A stretch of DNA of 64,000 nucleotides. It comes from Apiosordaria backusii. Its lineage: Eukaryota > Ascomycota > Sordariomycetes > Sordariales > Lasiosphaeriaceae. Of this stretch, positions 53,638 to 64,000 are shown in pieces. Each line of letters starts with the position of its first letter. Position 1 is the stretch's first letter. The notes under the pieces were generated by a model. That model did no database searches. It was not told where the DNA came from and saw only the letters and a list, made by a program, of their open reading frames with translations. Both the position numbers and the translations under genes were made by a program. The stretch spans positions 1 through 64,000 of the forward strand of contig JAUKTV010000002.1 in the NCBI GenBank assembly GCA_030549205.1. The letters run 5' to 3'.

Positions 53638-55554
53638 AAAATTACTTTAAAATTACCGTACTTATAATCAATCTATTAAAGAAAGAAGGCTTATTACCTT
53701 TTATATTTTCTAATTATATATACGTTATATTTACAAAGTTATTATAATGGTTTTAAGAAGTATTAATTTTATAGTACTTTAATTTAACCTTACTTATTTA
53801 TTTAAAGACTAACGGTTTAATCTTTATTATTAGGACGGTACTTTCTTAAAAGTAAGAAGACCGTTAGCATTTAATAGCCTTTTATTTCTATAAGCTAACC
53901 CCAATAAAGATCTAATATAATATTAAAAATTAAAAATTACTAGCTTTAATAAACGCCTTTTAAACTTAACGGCAATATTTATTATATACGCCGGTCCCTA
54001 TTATTATACTTACCGATTATTTAAATTTAAAATACTTAAAGACTAAATATAAGTTTAGTTTATATTAATTAAAATAGAGTAATAACCTAATAGCCTTTAA
54101 TTTTATAATTTAATATTACCTTAAAGTTTAGAATTTTATAAATAGTCTATTCTATAAACTTAATAATATACTGGATTTGCGTATTATATCTAATATAAAT
54201 TTATTAGCTGACCTTTTAAAGTCCTATTTATTATATTCCAGTAAAAGTTTAAATCTACTTATCTTTTAAATACTAATTTATTATCTATAGGTTATAAAGT
54301 AAAGGCCTCCTTTAGTAATAGATAAAGCCTTTTTAAACGGTAGTTAGAATAAAGGTTTAATCTTTAAAGAAGACGTTATTATTAATTAAAAAGATATTGT
54401 AAATATAAATATATGCTTCTAAACCCCTTCCTCTTATCCCTTCCTACTTCCTTACCCTTTATAATATCGCATTTTTAAAGTGGGCGCTTTATTACCGCAA
54501 ACTGGCTAAAGCAATCGCGCCCTATTTCTTTATAGTCTATTAAAGAAAAGTAATTAAAGGCTTAATAACCCTTTAAAAAGTAATAACCCGTTCGGCGTTA
54601 ATATAGACTTAATAACCTTTTAAGGAGTAATAATTTATTACGTTAGTATAGGCTTAGTAACCCTTTAGGGAGTAATAACCTATTATATTAATGTAGGCTT
54701 AGTAACCTTTTAGGAAGTAATAATCTATATATATTTGTAAATACTTATATAATATTAAGGGATAACTATCTAGTTAGAGATTAAAGATAAGCTTAAAAAA
54801 TAAGAAAATAACGCCGGTAAAACGAATGTAAAGAGACTATAACTTATTAATACTAAATCCCTCTACGTAAGTAATTTAAAAGAAGACATTAATAATAGCG
54901 ATAATAAAAGTCCCCTTTTAATTTAATAACTAATAGTAACGGTATAAATTAATTCTATAACTAAAGGATTGGCCGAAAGTATAAACGACTGGTTACTTTA
55001 GGAATAATAAGTCGATCTTAAAATATAAAAGCTTATTAATAAACCTAACTACCAGTAAGTAAAGGATAAGTGTAGTCTTCTTTAATATACTGGTAAAATC
55101 TATATACCGGTAAGCGTACGGTAAACGACGTTTTAATACTATTATAATAACCAAACGGTCGGCTACTATAGTAATAAAAAAATAAAAAAAACCTTAAAGC
55201 GTTATTTTTATTAGCCGATTATATGTAAGGACATTAAAGCCTTTATTAAGCTTTATATCTTTTACTAATAAACTAAACTATATTTATACCGCCCCTATAA
55301 ACTACTTACTTCCCTCTTTATCGTATTACAACCGTAGAAATATATTATAATAAATTTTATTACCGGCTTATTTACCTTTATTAACTAAAGAAGTAATTAA
55401 TTATATAACGCCATCTTAATAATAATAAATAAATTTATTAAATTTACTTTATATATTACTATTACCAATAAGCTTATAATTTTGGAATTTACAAACTTAT
55501 TTTTAAACTACATTTACCGTCTTTATAGTCTTTTAAAATATATTTGTTAAACTA
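53638..55554 (+). other. AT-rich RIP-mutated DNA between copia copies C and D
   Basis: No gene can be read. It contains a short tandem array (54559-54740) and a slightly GC-richer patch near 54460-54530. It may be part of another dead element. Confidence 0.4.
54559..54740 (+). repeat. Four tandem units of about 45 bp
   Basis: Units start near 54559, 54606, 54651 and 54696, each beginning like GGCTTAGTAACC and containing GAGTAATAA. They differ mainly by C/T and G/A changes. Confidence 0.75.
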
Positions 55555-55849
55555 GGTCCCTGTAAGGCCTAAAACTTCGTCAGCAGACCAAGTGTAGGAC
55601 TTAAGTTTATAGTAGGTAGCTGCTATTATACTATCTGTAGGTCTTAGATTGATTTAAAGACCTCTCTGCAAGCAGAGTGGGGGATAAAAATCCAGGACAG
55701 CCAGGAATCAGGGGGACAGTGGGTCTGGTTTAACGTGTCAATTTCCAACCAAAATCCTATCCAAAACGTATATTTTCTAAACACTATAAATCCTAATACT
55801 ACTCTATAATACTATTTTAAGATCCTAATTATTAGCCTATATTATAAAA

Positions 55850-57500
55850 ATGCCATTTAAATATTAATTACTGGAAAGTATAGCTGTTATAGCCATCCGT
55901 TAGCTGATGCTTACTTAGGATCGATTCTTACTATAATAAAACTTAATTACTATAAAAAGGCCCTTAGTATATAATACCGCTAACTGTTTTTTAGTAAGTA
56001 AAAGTACTATAGGCTGTTATTTAAAGATATTGTAAGAAATCGGTATACCTAATAATAACAGTATACTTTATAGCTGCCCTTAAATACTTATAAATACCGA
56101 AGAAGTTACTTTTAAAGGCTATATTTTATAGCTTATTTAAACTGGCTTTTACGCTAATTGCCTAATAGTTAAAGATACTGCAAATTGCCTTAAAGTTTAC
56201 TGTTTTTTTCCCGGTAGGCCTGGTATTATAAAAGTAGTAGAGGAGGTTTAAAAATAACGTACCTTAGCTTTATTTAATTACTTTTAAGCCTATAGAATTT
56301 ACTTAACTGTTAATTGAATTATCTGTAAAGAACCTTAAAAAGTTCTACAACCTTTTTAAATACATAGTTAAGAGGTATAATATTACCGCTATAGCTTATT
56401 TAAATGCTAATAAGATAGGTTATTATTTAATTATAGTAAATAGGAGGTTTGAAATTCTTACTATTTTAATAGAAAAAAAAATAAAGGTTAGCGATTTACT
56501 TTAATAACTTAATAGAAAACTAACTATATAATTTATTAATTAATAGTTTTTAATTTCTATAATTGAAAGTCTATAACTTTAATTAGGTATGGTAATATAA
56601 TAAGTAATGCTATTTTAACCTATAATATATTTAAGACTTAGCTAACCGTTAATTAGGAAATTGAAGAACTCGATAAGAATATTTGCTTTATAATTTTAAA
56701 AACTGCTTTTAATAATATAGAGATTATACTTAATTGGATTAAGTACTTTAATAAATACTTTTAGGTATATTATTATAAAGTTAAAGTATTAGGTTATATC
56801 TTTAAATTATAGTTTAGTTATAATAAGCATTACTATAATATTAAGGATTAAGAAGTTAAAATCAAGCCTAGTAAACTATCTAACTAGAAATCTAAATATA
56901 ATCGAACGGCCAAAAAAAGTAGAATCTATTATCTACTTATTTTCGATAGCTTTAATAAACACTACGATCTTTATTTTTATAAATATTATCTGGATTTCGA
57001 TATTATTATACTCTTTTTACCTCCTTATTTGTCTTACCAAATTTAGCTAATAAATGTAGGCGTTTTTTATTATATTAAATGTAAGTACTAAAAGTAATTG
57101 CAGTGTACGTTAAGAATAGGTAACTTTAAGTTTTTATAAGCCGATTTTATTAAAAGATTTTAAATTTATCTTTTTATAAAATTATCGTTTCCGGTTTTAT
57201 TAATAAATTAATAGAAAATTTAAAGTAAAGAATTCTAAAGATAATATATTATAGACAGGTTCGAAAAGACTAGTATTTACTTAATTTACCGTAAAGTGCT
57301 TCTTTCGATATTATATAAGGAAGTAATTAAGGAATTAACAATTTACTATAAAGCTTTTATATTTAAAAAAACCCAATAGATAAATACTAAGTAGGAAGTT
57401 AAAGAGATAAAACTATTTCTATACTTTTTACCTTTTAAACTTTAAAAGCTTTTTTTTAATATTACTACCGTTATTAATAAGGCTTAAATTACTTAAGAAT
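55850..57500 (+). pseudogene. Fot1/pogo-like transposase remnant
   Basis: A plus-strand frame with RIP stops. An ATG near 55849 opens an N-terminal part that would hold the helix-turn-helix DNA-binding region. Near 56700-56760 a stretch resembles the ...NN..GL.WL..F element of Fot1 transposases. Near 56920-57060 the DDE_1 core reads LIFDSFNKHYDLYFYKYYL, then ILFLPPYLSYQI and INVGVF, matching the D-x-H-xx-H, LPPH and LDVGVF blocks. The second of these blocks has lost its Asp to Asn. Inactive. Confidence 0.78.
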
Positions 57501-57639
57501 ATTTAAAAAAATACTATATTTACCGGTATAAATAGTTGGAAGCTTTTACTATTAAATAAAGTATCTATACTTAAGTAATTATTTTAGCTTATAGGTAGTT
57601 AATAACCTCTGTTATTATTAAGTAAATTTACTATACTTA

Positions 57640-58400
57640 AAATATTTACGATTAAAAAAAAAGGGCGGCAGCCTCTTAGACTTAACTTAAGGTCGTCGAT
57701 ATTAATAAAAAAAAAGAAATTGCCAAATTAAAAGCTTAGTATAATATATATAAAAAAGATAACGCTAATAAAATTAAAAACCTATCTACTAACTACTTTA
57801 TTTAATAGACCTTTTAACAATATCTTTAAATCTTAAGTATCGACTAAGAATTTATACCTTTCGATAAAAAAGATCTACTATAAGTACCTACATTTACTAG
57901 GGTTAAAAGAAAAACCTTCTTTATTAATACCTATAAAAAGAGATTTATACTAAAGTCAGTTAAGCGACTACTTATTTAAATACCTTCCGGTTTATTACTA
58001 TTAAAATTACCATAACTTCCGCCTTTTTATAATATTAACGATAATAAAAATACTTAAGGTTTAATTATTAAAGTCTTATCGAATCTAACTATAGGCTTTA
58101 AGTCTTATTTAAAAGAATTTCATAGCGAATTACAATATAATTCAGACAAAGAAGGGAAGACCAAATCCCTTACCTTAACTAAATACCAGACTAATAATTA
58201 AAAACCTATTAACGGCATTAACCGTTTATTTAATAAATAGTAAAACTATAATAACCTTAAGTAAGGCTATACTAATAATAACGATAATATTATACTAAAG
58301 TAATTAAAGCAAGAAAAAGAAAAAGTATTTAATAATAATAAAGAAAATCTTTAGGACAGTATAGATCTTAATTTACTATTATATATACCTTAAAAGTAGT
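57640..58400 (+). pseudogene. Extra region 3' of the transposase, unrecognised
   Basis: Plus-strand frame with relatively few stops, rich in Lys, Asn, Ser and Pro when translated. Fot1 itself is about 1.9 kb, so this element carries roughly 1 kb more. It may be the transposase C-terminus or a second gene; no motif identified. Confidence 0.4.
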
Positions 58401-59518
58401 TTAAAAAGATTGCTAAAGTTAAAGGGATAGAAAGTATTACAGTATAGAAAGCAGGTCTTAATTAGTCACCCAGTTACAGCTAGAATTAAAAGTAAATTAA
58501 TTTTTATTGCATATTTCGAATATTTAAACCAAACTACTATATCTAAACTATCTACAGTTCGGCCAGGCCATTGCGTTATTAACTGGAAGACAGGAAAAAA
58601 GTAAGAGTTTTAATAGAATAGACGCGTTTTTAGTATAGTTAGTATAAGCCTACTATCTTCTATATTAATAACTATCCTGGATTTTTATCCCCCACTCTAC
58701 TTATAGAGGGGTCTTCAAATCAATCCAAGACCTACAGGTACGTGGTAGAAGCTTAAGTTAGAAAGCCTACCCGTCAGCTACCCGGTACTTAGTCAGCACT
58801 TTACTTCACTGCAGGGCTATTCAAAGGCCTGCATCCCACTAACTAGTGGGCCAAACTGCCTGTAATTTTATATTCAGGCTACTAAGGCCTACTACTATAG
58901 ACAATATAAGTGGCCTGATCTTAACCCTACATTAACCTGCACTTTAGGTTAAGCGTATTAGGTTTTGTGGTCTATTTTATATAGCCGTGAGTTAATTTTT
59001 AGAGAGCTGTGAACTATGCTAATTTAACTGCTTATAAGACCTGTAATCAACTATTAGGCTGGTTAAATTAGCTAAGAATTGGTAGGCCTATAGTTAAGTA
59101 AGTATATTATTATTATATTAAATTATAAGTTTGTAAGCTTTATAGGTTATGAATTATAGAGGGTTTGGTAAGTAGTTTATAGGGTTTAGTAAACTTTAGG
59201 ATTAATTAAGTTATACTTTAGTCTTTTTGCTTGCTAGGGTATGTAAGGTACCGTACGTTAGTTGGTAAGTATATAATAAAGGTCGAGTATAAACCTTATT
59301 ATAGAGAATATTATAGTGGATTTATAAAAGGCTAGTATTATAATATAATTGTTTACCTATTATATTTCTATTCTATAGTACTTATAGAGTACTGTACTTT
59401 AGTATATTAGTATTAAGTTATAGATATTATATATAAGATTTCCGCTATACTGTAAGTTAGTATATAAGTACTAATTATAAGGCCTTTAAGCTTATAATTA
59501 GCTATACTTATTCTAATA

Positions 59519-59530
59519 GGTTATAAGCTT
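59519..59530 (+). promoter_or_regulatory. Primer-binding site of copia copy D
   Basis: GGTTATAAGCTT directly follows the LTR end. One G-to-A change from GGTTATGAGC, the complement of the initiator tRNA-Met anticodon loop. Confidence 0.6.
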
Positions 59531-59830
59531 GGAAGATACTTAGTTAGGTTATAGGTTTATAAACTTAGGCTTAGAGCCTTTTATAAATAACGGTTTAGGC
59601 TACTATAGACTGTACTATAAGTAGGCTATAAAAATCCTTAATTTTAAAGCTTACTTATTAAGGTAGGGTTTTAAAGTAAAGACTAGGCTTACCTTACTTT
59701 TATTAGGTTTTTTAGGAGCCTATAAAGGTTTAAATTTATGTTTATTATTAAATTTATTATATTATAAGGCGTGTAAAAGTTAGGCCTAATAGGGTATTAA
59801 AGGCTTGTAAATTACAAGTTTATAAAAGTT

Positions 59831-62800
59831 AGAAATAGTACTTTTACTTTAATTTTAATTAAGTGGGTAGTTCTGTAAAACCTAGAGTAGGTAAAAAGTA
59901 AGAAGGAAAAGACCTTTTTAGCTATTATTGTTATTAGTAGTTATAGTATTTTACTATATAAAATAGAGCCTATTCTTTAAGGCTCTTAGGTATTATAAAT
60001 TTAATACCTTTTACTATATAAGTAAACTATAGTTAAAGCTCTAGTTAAAATCGGTATTAGGCTAGGGTTTTAAAGCTCTATAGGACGTTCAAGCGGTAAG
60101 TATATTAGGCCCTTTATACATTTAAAAATATAAAATATAGGGCTTAAATAAAGGTCTTTCGGGAGGGAGGAATTAGTGGATTCTTATTGTATATAGGCCT
60201 TTATTATTTAATTTAGGAAGTAAGAGGTTTAGATTTAATAATTGTAAGGTACTGTAAGTAAAGTAGTAAAGTAAATTAAGCTTTTAATAGTAACTTAAAG
60301 CACTTTAAAATAACCTAAAGCTATTATAACCGCTCCTTTAATAGTAGTTAAAACTATATATTTAGAAGCTATAACGGTTTACTAATTAAAATTTAAAGTT
60401 AATAGTAATTCTATAAAGGTCTTTTATATTATTATAGTTATTAAAATAATTAAAAGGTCTATAAATTCCTTATTAATTAAAGGCTTATAGGCCCTGAAAA
60501 TTTCAATTTATAAAAACAAGGTTTAAATATTATACTATATATTATCGATATAGTTACTTTTATAAAAGACCTTATTATAATAGCCTATTAAAATAATATT
60601 AAATAAGCTTTATTATTAATATTATTTTAAAATAATCTAACCTTAAGCCTTTAAGTTTCTATTTTATAATAAACAAGCCCTATTAAAGCTTATAAACTAT
60701 TTATTTAAAGGTATTCCTATAGTATTAAATTATAATAAAGGAACCTTTATAGAGAATACTATTTTTTAAACTTTTATTAATTTATAGACTTTTTAATAGA
60801 TTTTAACGCTAAGTTCTTTAACGTAATTAACTAGTTTATATTAACTAATATTAACCTTTAAACTATAAATTAAATAAATTAATATCTATAAACTATAGAA
60901 AAGAGCTTTCTATAGTAAGTTAAAAGGTAACGAAGTACTATATAGACTATTAAAGTATTAAATTAAAATACAAATATTATTAACTTAAGCTTCTTAATAG
61001 TAAATCTATTAAAAGAATAGCGTATTTTAGCCTTTATTATTATTAAAGGTATAGCCTATAAAAGTAAAGAAGGCCTTTATAAAGGCGTTAAAAAGAAAGG
61101 TTTTTTAAATAAAAAGCTTAAAAATAATAGTAATAGTAGCCCTAATAGCCTTAATAGTTTTAATAGCTTTTTTTAAAAGAAAAAGAAAAAAGGCTTTAAA
61201 AAGCTTAAAGGTATTAAAAAAAGGCTTAAGGCTAAAGATTCATTTACTTATATAGTAAGCTTTTATAACCTAACTTTAAGGATTTTTAAAGACTTTAATA
61301 ATAATAATAGTAATAAAGGTATTTATAAAGTATTTATAGGGTTTATTAAAGGTATTAAAAGTATTAAAAGTAAGGCTTTAATAGTACTTTCTTTAAAGGA
61401 TGCCTTTTTATATAATACTGGGTTTATCAATTATATTATTAATAGTTGAAAATGGTTTATTAATTATAAGTTAAATAATGGTTTATTAAGGATAATTTAT
61501 ATAGGAAAAGGTCTTTTAATATTTAAAGGCTTTAGAATTATTATATTTATAGTACTTTTATAGAAAGAATCCTTTAAATATATTAAGTTTAAGTTTGAAA
61601 ATGCTTTATATATTCTTTAATTTAATATTAACCTTTTTAATAATATACTATATTATAAGGCTGGCGGTTAGGTTAAAAAGGAAGTATTATATAGGTTTAA
61701 TAAAGCTTTAATAGCGGTATTTAATTTTAAGTCTTTAAGCTTTTTTTTAAAATTATAAAGGATAAAGAGGCCTATTATTTACTATAATGTAAGTTTTAAT
61801 ATTATTAATCAGAAATGAAAATTAATAGTAAAGTTTTTTAATAGGCTTTTATTCTAAAAGGATAGTTATTTGAAGGTCGATTTAAACCTTTAAAGGTTTA
61901 ATAATAGGCTTATAGAGTTAAATAGCGATAGTATTATTAGCTTTAATTTAAATATTCGAAAGGTAAAGCCCTATAGGCTTAAAAGGTTTAATTAAGGCCG
62001 TAAAGAAAGCCGTAACTAGAGTATACTTAAAAAAATAAAGCTTTATTAGCCTATAAAAAGCCTTAATAACTTAAATAATCTTGGCTTTAAAAGATTTAAT
62101 TAAAGTAGACCTATTAAAGAGTTTTATTAGTTTATAAAAGGCTTTAATAGTTTAAATAACCTTAACTTACTTAATTAAAAAAAGGTTTAAGGGGGTTATA
62201 TATTTAAGGAGGTTATTAAAAATATCCCTAATATTACTATAGACTATTATAATAAATTATTTTAAGTAATATTAAAATGGTATATTAGGCTAAATTATAT
62301 AGGCCTAATATTATTAAAAAAGACCAGTAAAATTACTATTAGGCTTTCAAACTTAGATTAAATAAAAGAAATAGATTTTTAATACTTAGCTTATAATAAG
62401 GTTAAGGTAATGTCTCTCTAAGAAGTGGAGCTTCTAAAAAAAAGAATTCTTTTATAACGCCACATCTAGCGTTAGTTCTCTTTACAATTAATCTAATATA
62501 CTACTTAAACTGCCTAAAGCTACCGTTATAGTCACGTAACTATCATATACTTATCACATACTTATTATATAGCTAAACCTTCTACTATTGAATTTAATAA
62601 TAAACTTATATAATAACATTATAACTAAACCTTCCAAACGCCTCCTTTACTACCAAATTACTTATAACTATACCGATAACTCCCTCGCTAGCCTACGCTA
62701 AGGCCAGACACTAACATCTATATAAAGTTAAAAAGGATTCTATTTACTACTTTTTTTTACCTTTCCTTTCCTATATTACCTACTATATTCCATTCTTATA

Positions 62801-64000
62801 TTACCTACTATATTAAAACTTAACCGATTGCAATACTAAATATAGGTCTATCCTATATAACTTAACAACTAAAAAATAATACAAATATAATACCAATATA
62901 CAATTATACTAAAAGCCTATAAATATAAAATCCTAATATAAAATAGTAATAAGGTTAAATTGGCCGATATAATAATACCTGTATTAAAAAAAGATAATAA
63001 AAAGTAAAATATAGGCCTTACCTATACTTAGGATTTAACTATATATAAGCTTAATACTTTATCTATTAAACAATACGCTAAACCTTGTTAATTTAAATAG
63101 AGGTTAATTAAACTCGATTTAAGATTATAGATTGATAATGATAATATAAGGATTTAGGATAAAGCATTTGTATAGAAAGATAAGGTAGAAGGATGGTTAA
63201 TAAAGCTAATATCGATTGCAGGTATAATAGTAAAGGCTAAGACGCCTTAATAGGTAGCCAATTTAATAGTATACTAAATAATTTAAAGATACTGTTATAT
63301 TGATTGTAAGTATCTGTATGTTACGTCTTGTGTATATACCACCGAACCTTAAGAAGGTTAAGGTAATAAAAAGGCTTTAATTTTCTATTATTCCGAATCT
63401 TTTTAAAGTCTTAAATTCTATTAAAGGCGATACTTTTAAAATCAAATTTATACTTTATAATAGGTTTTTTATAGTGTTAATTTTAATAGATTGAAAATCC
63501 CAGTTTAAGTAGGCTTTTTATTTACTAAATATTAAAGGATTAATTATATTAAGCGCTATAAAAGGTTTTTTTAAAAGCTTAAAGAATCGCTATAATTAGT
63601 ACCTTACTTACTTTTATTACGACGGTAGAAAAGAAATTAATTATAAATTATAAGCTTGGTTTTTTATTAAAGGCGTTGAATTTTTTATATTTAAGCCCTA
63701 TATTTATAAGTAAAATAGTTTAATTAAATGCTTTATTAGAGTATTTTTAGACCGATTATAGGCTATAATGGTATTATTATAGCTTCCTTAGTATTTATAG
63801 TACTATATAGTATTTATAGTATTTAAATTAGTTAACTGTATAGTAGTTAGTAATAGGGACTTTATTTCTTATTAAATACTTTATAATAAATTAAAGCCTT
63901 CCCTTTTCTATAAGTTAGATTTAAGTTAGTTTAAGGCTATAGGCTTTTTTATAGAGCTCCTTATTTTTATTAAAAAAAGATTTAAAGCTTTAAAACTATA
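59831..64000 (+). pseudogene. copia copy D gag-pol remnant
   Basis: Colinear with copies A and C. The protease is near 61405-61480 (LYNTGFINYII), where other copies support an original D-S/T-G. Integrase starts near 63590 after U2. RT and RNase H would lie beyond the window. Stops throughout. Confidence 0.8.
62411..63353. repeat. Unclassified interspersed repeat U2 (943 bp)
   Basis: Same ends as U1 (TGTCTCTCTAAGAAG and CCTTAAG). It is flanked by a 13-bp TSD AAGGTTAAGGTAA (62398-62410 and 63354-63366); copia copy A near 11390 shows the empty site. Part of U1 (a TATATTACC...TATATT tandem near 33170-33250) is shorter here, which explains most of the length difference. Confidence 0.78.

Larger units (their letters stand above)
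55634..58738 (+). mobile_element. Fot1/pogo-like DNA transposon, RIP-mutated
   Basis: 3105 bp with 67-bp terminal inverted repeats (55634-55700 and 58672-58738), whose differences are all transitions. The TSD is TA (55632-55633 and 58739-58740). The empty site is visible in the other copia LTRs. The outer ends are [T/C]CTGTAGGTC. TA insertion, long inverted repeats and the transposase motifs place it in the Tc1/mariner superfamily, Fot1/pogo branch. Confidence 0.88.
55555..59518 (+). repeat. 5' LTR of copia copy D, interrupted by a Fot1-like element
   Basis: The two parts sum to 857 bp, matching the family. It starts TGTTAAACTAGGTCC, the best-preserved start in the window, and ends TTCTAATA. 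Confidence 0.82.
55555..64000 (+). mobile_element. Ty1/copia-like copy D, runs off the right edge
   Basis: The 5' LTR (55555-55633 and 58741-59518) is split by a Fot1-like element. Internal sequence from 59519 to the window end is interrupted by U2. RIP-mutated like copies A and C, with which it is colinear. Confidence 0.83.

Noticed and set aside
1..64000. CRISPR arrays, rRNA genes, bacterial operons or a secondary-metabolite cluster
   Set aside because: Nothing in the repeats or reading frames supports any of these; all recognisable genes are transposon genes.

Overview
The window is a transposon graveyard of a filamentous ascomycete (Pezizomycotina-type) fungus. I find no host protein gene, tRNA or rRNA gene. 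About two thirds is extremely AT-rich DNA in which transposon genes can still be read but are riddled with TAA/TAG stops and D-to-N changes. Differences between copies are almost all C/T or G/A. That is the signature of repeat-induced point mutation (RIP), a fungal process. Fungal-type short introns (GT or GC donor, CTAAC-like branch point, 47-52 nt) and fungal transposon families (chromovirus Ty3/Gypsy, Fot1/pogo, Helitron) agree with this. The species cannot be named.

Layout. The oldest readable layer is a Ty1/copia-like family (LTR about 835-875 bp, element about 7.6 kb). Copy Z (minus strand) runs off the left edge to 1123. Copy A is 1124-15717, copy C 26079-53637, and copy D 55555 to the right edge. 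Later elements are nested in them. Copy A holds a 364-bp TRIM (2179-2542), the intact chromovirus Gypsy-1 (3145-10477) and a solo LTR (14345-14769). Copy C holds an unclassified repeat U1 (32827-33810) and, inside its 3' LTR, the 18.9-kb RIP-mutated Gypsy-3 (34710-53613). Gypsy-3 in turn contains a GC-rich Helitron (39477-45643) and a further solo LTR (51833-52459). Copy D has a RIP-mutated Fot1/pogo-like transposon in its 5' LTR (55634-58738) and a second U repeat (62411-63353). The intact Gypsy-2 (17118-24353) lies in unassigned AT-rich DNA. Most boundaries rest on target-site duplications (TSDs) and on empty sites in sister copies.

The living part. Gypsy-1 and Gypsy-2 are full-length on the minus strand, with 403-bp LTRs at both ends and no RIP. 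Each encodes Gag, then Pol (protease, RT, RNase H, integrase, chromodomain) in the -1 frame. A G_GGA_AAA slippery site, 6-nt spacer and hairpin precede the gag stop. A 9-nt sequence after the 5' LTR is complementary to the element's own LTR, which suggests self-priming. On the opposite strand, between pol and the 3' LTR, each carries a gene for a small protein with a Zn2Cys6 (Gal4-type) zinc cluster followed by a predicted coiled coil. In Gypsy-1 this gene has a 47-nt intron that can only be spliced from antisense RNA. The LTRs carry arrays of inverted GATC-cored motifs. Those arrays and the antisense gene are the parts that differ most between copies, while the RT region and the first half of Gag are nearly identical. 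This points to a possible element-encoded, element-specific transcription regulator, which is the most interesting system in the window.

The TRIM is the second highlight. It has 59-bp LTRs, a primer site complementary to the anticodon arm of initiator tRNA-Met (the strategy seen in copia), and a tRNA-like Pol III promoter inside.
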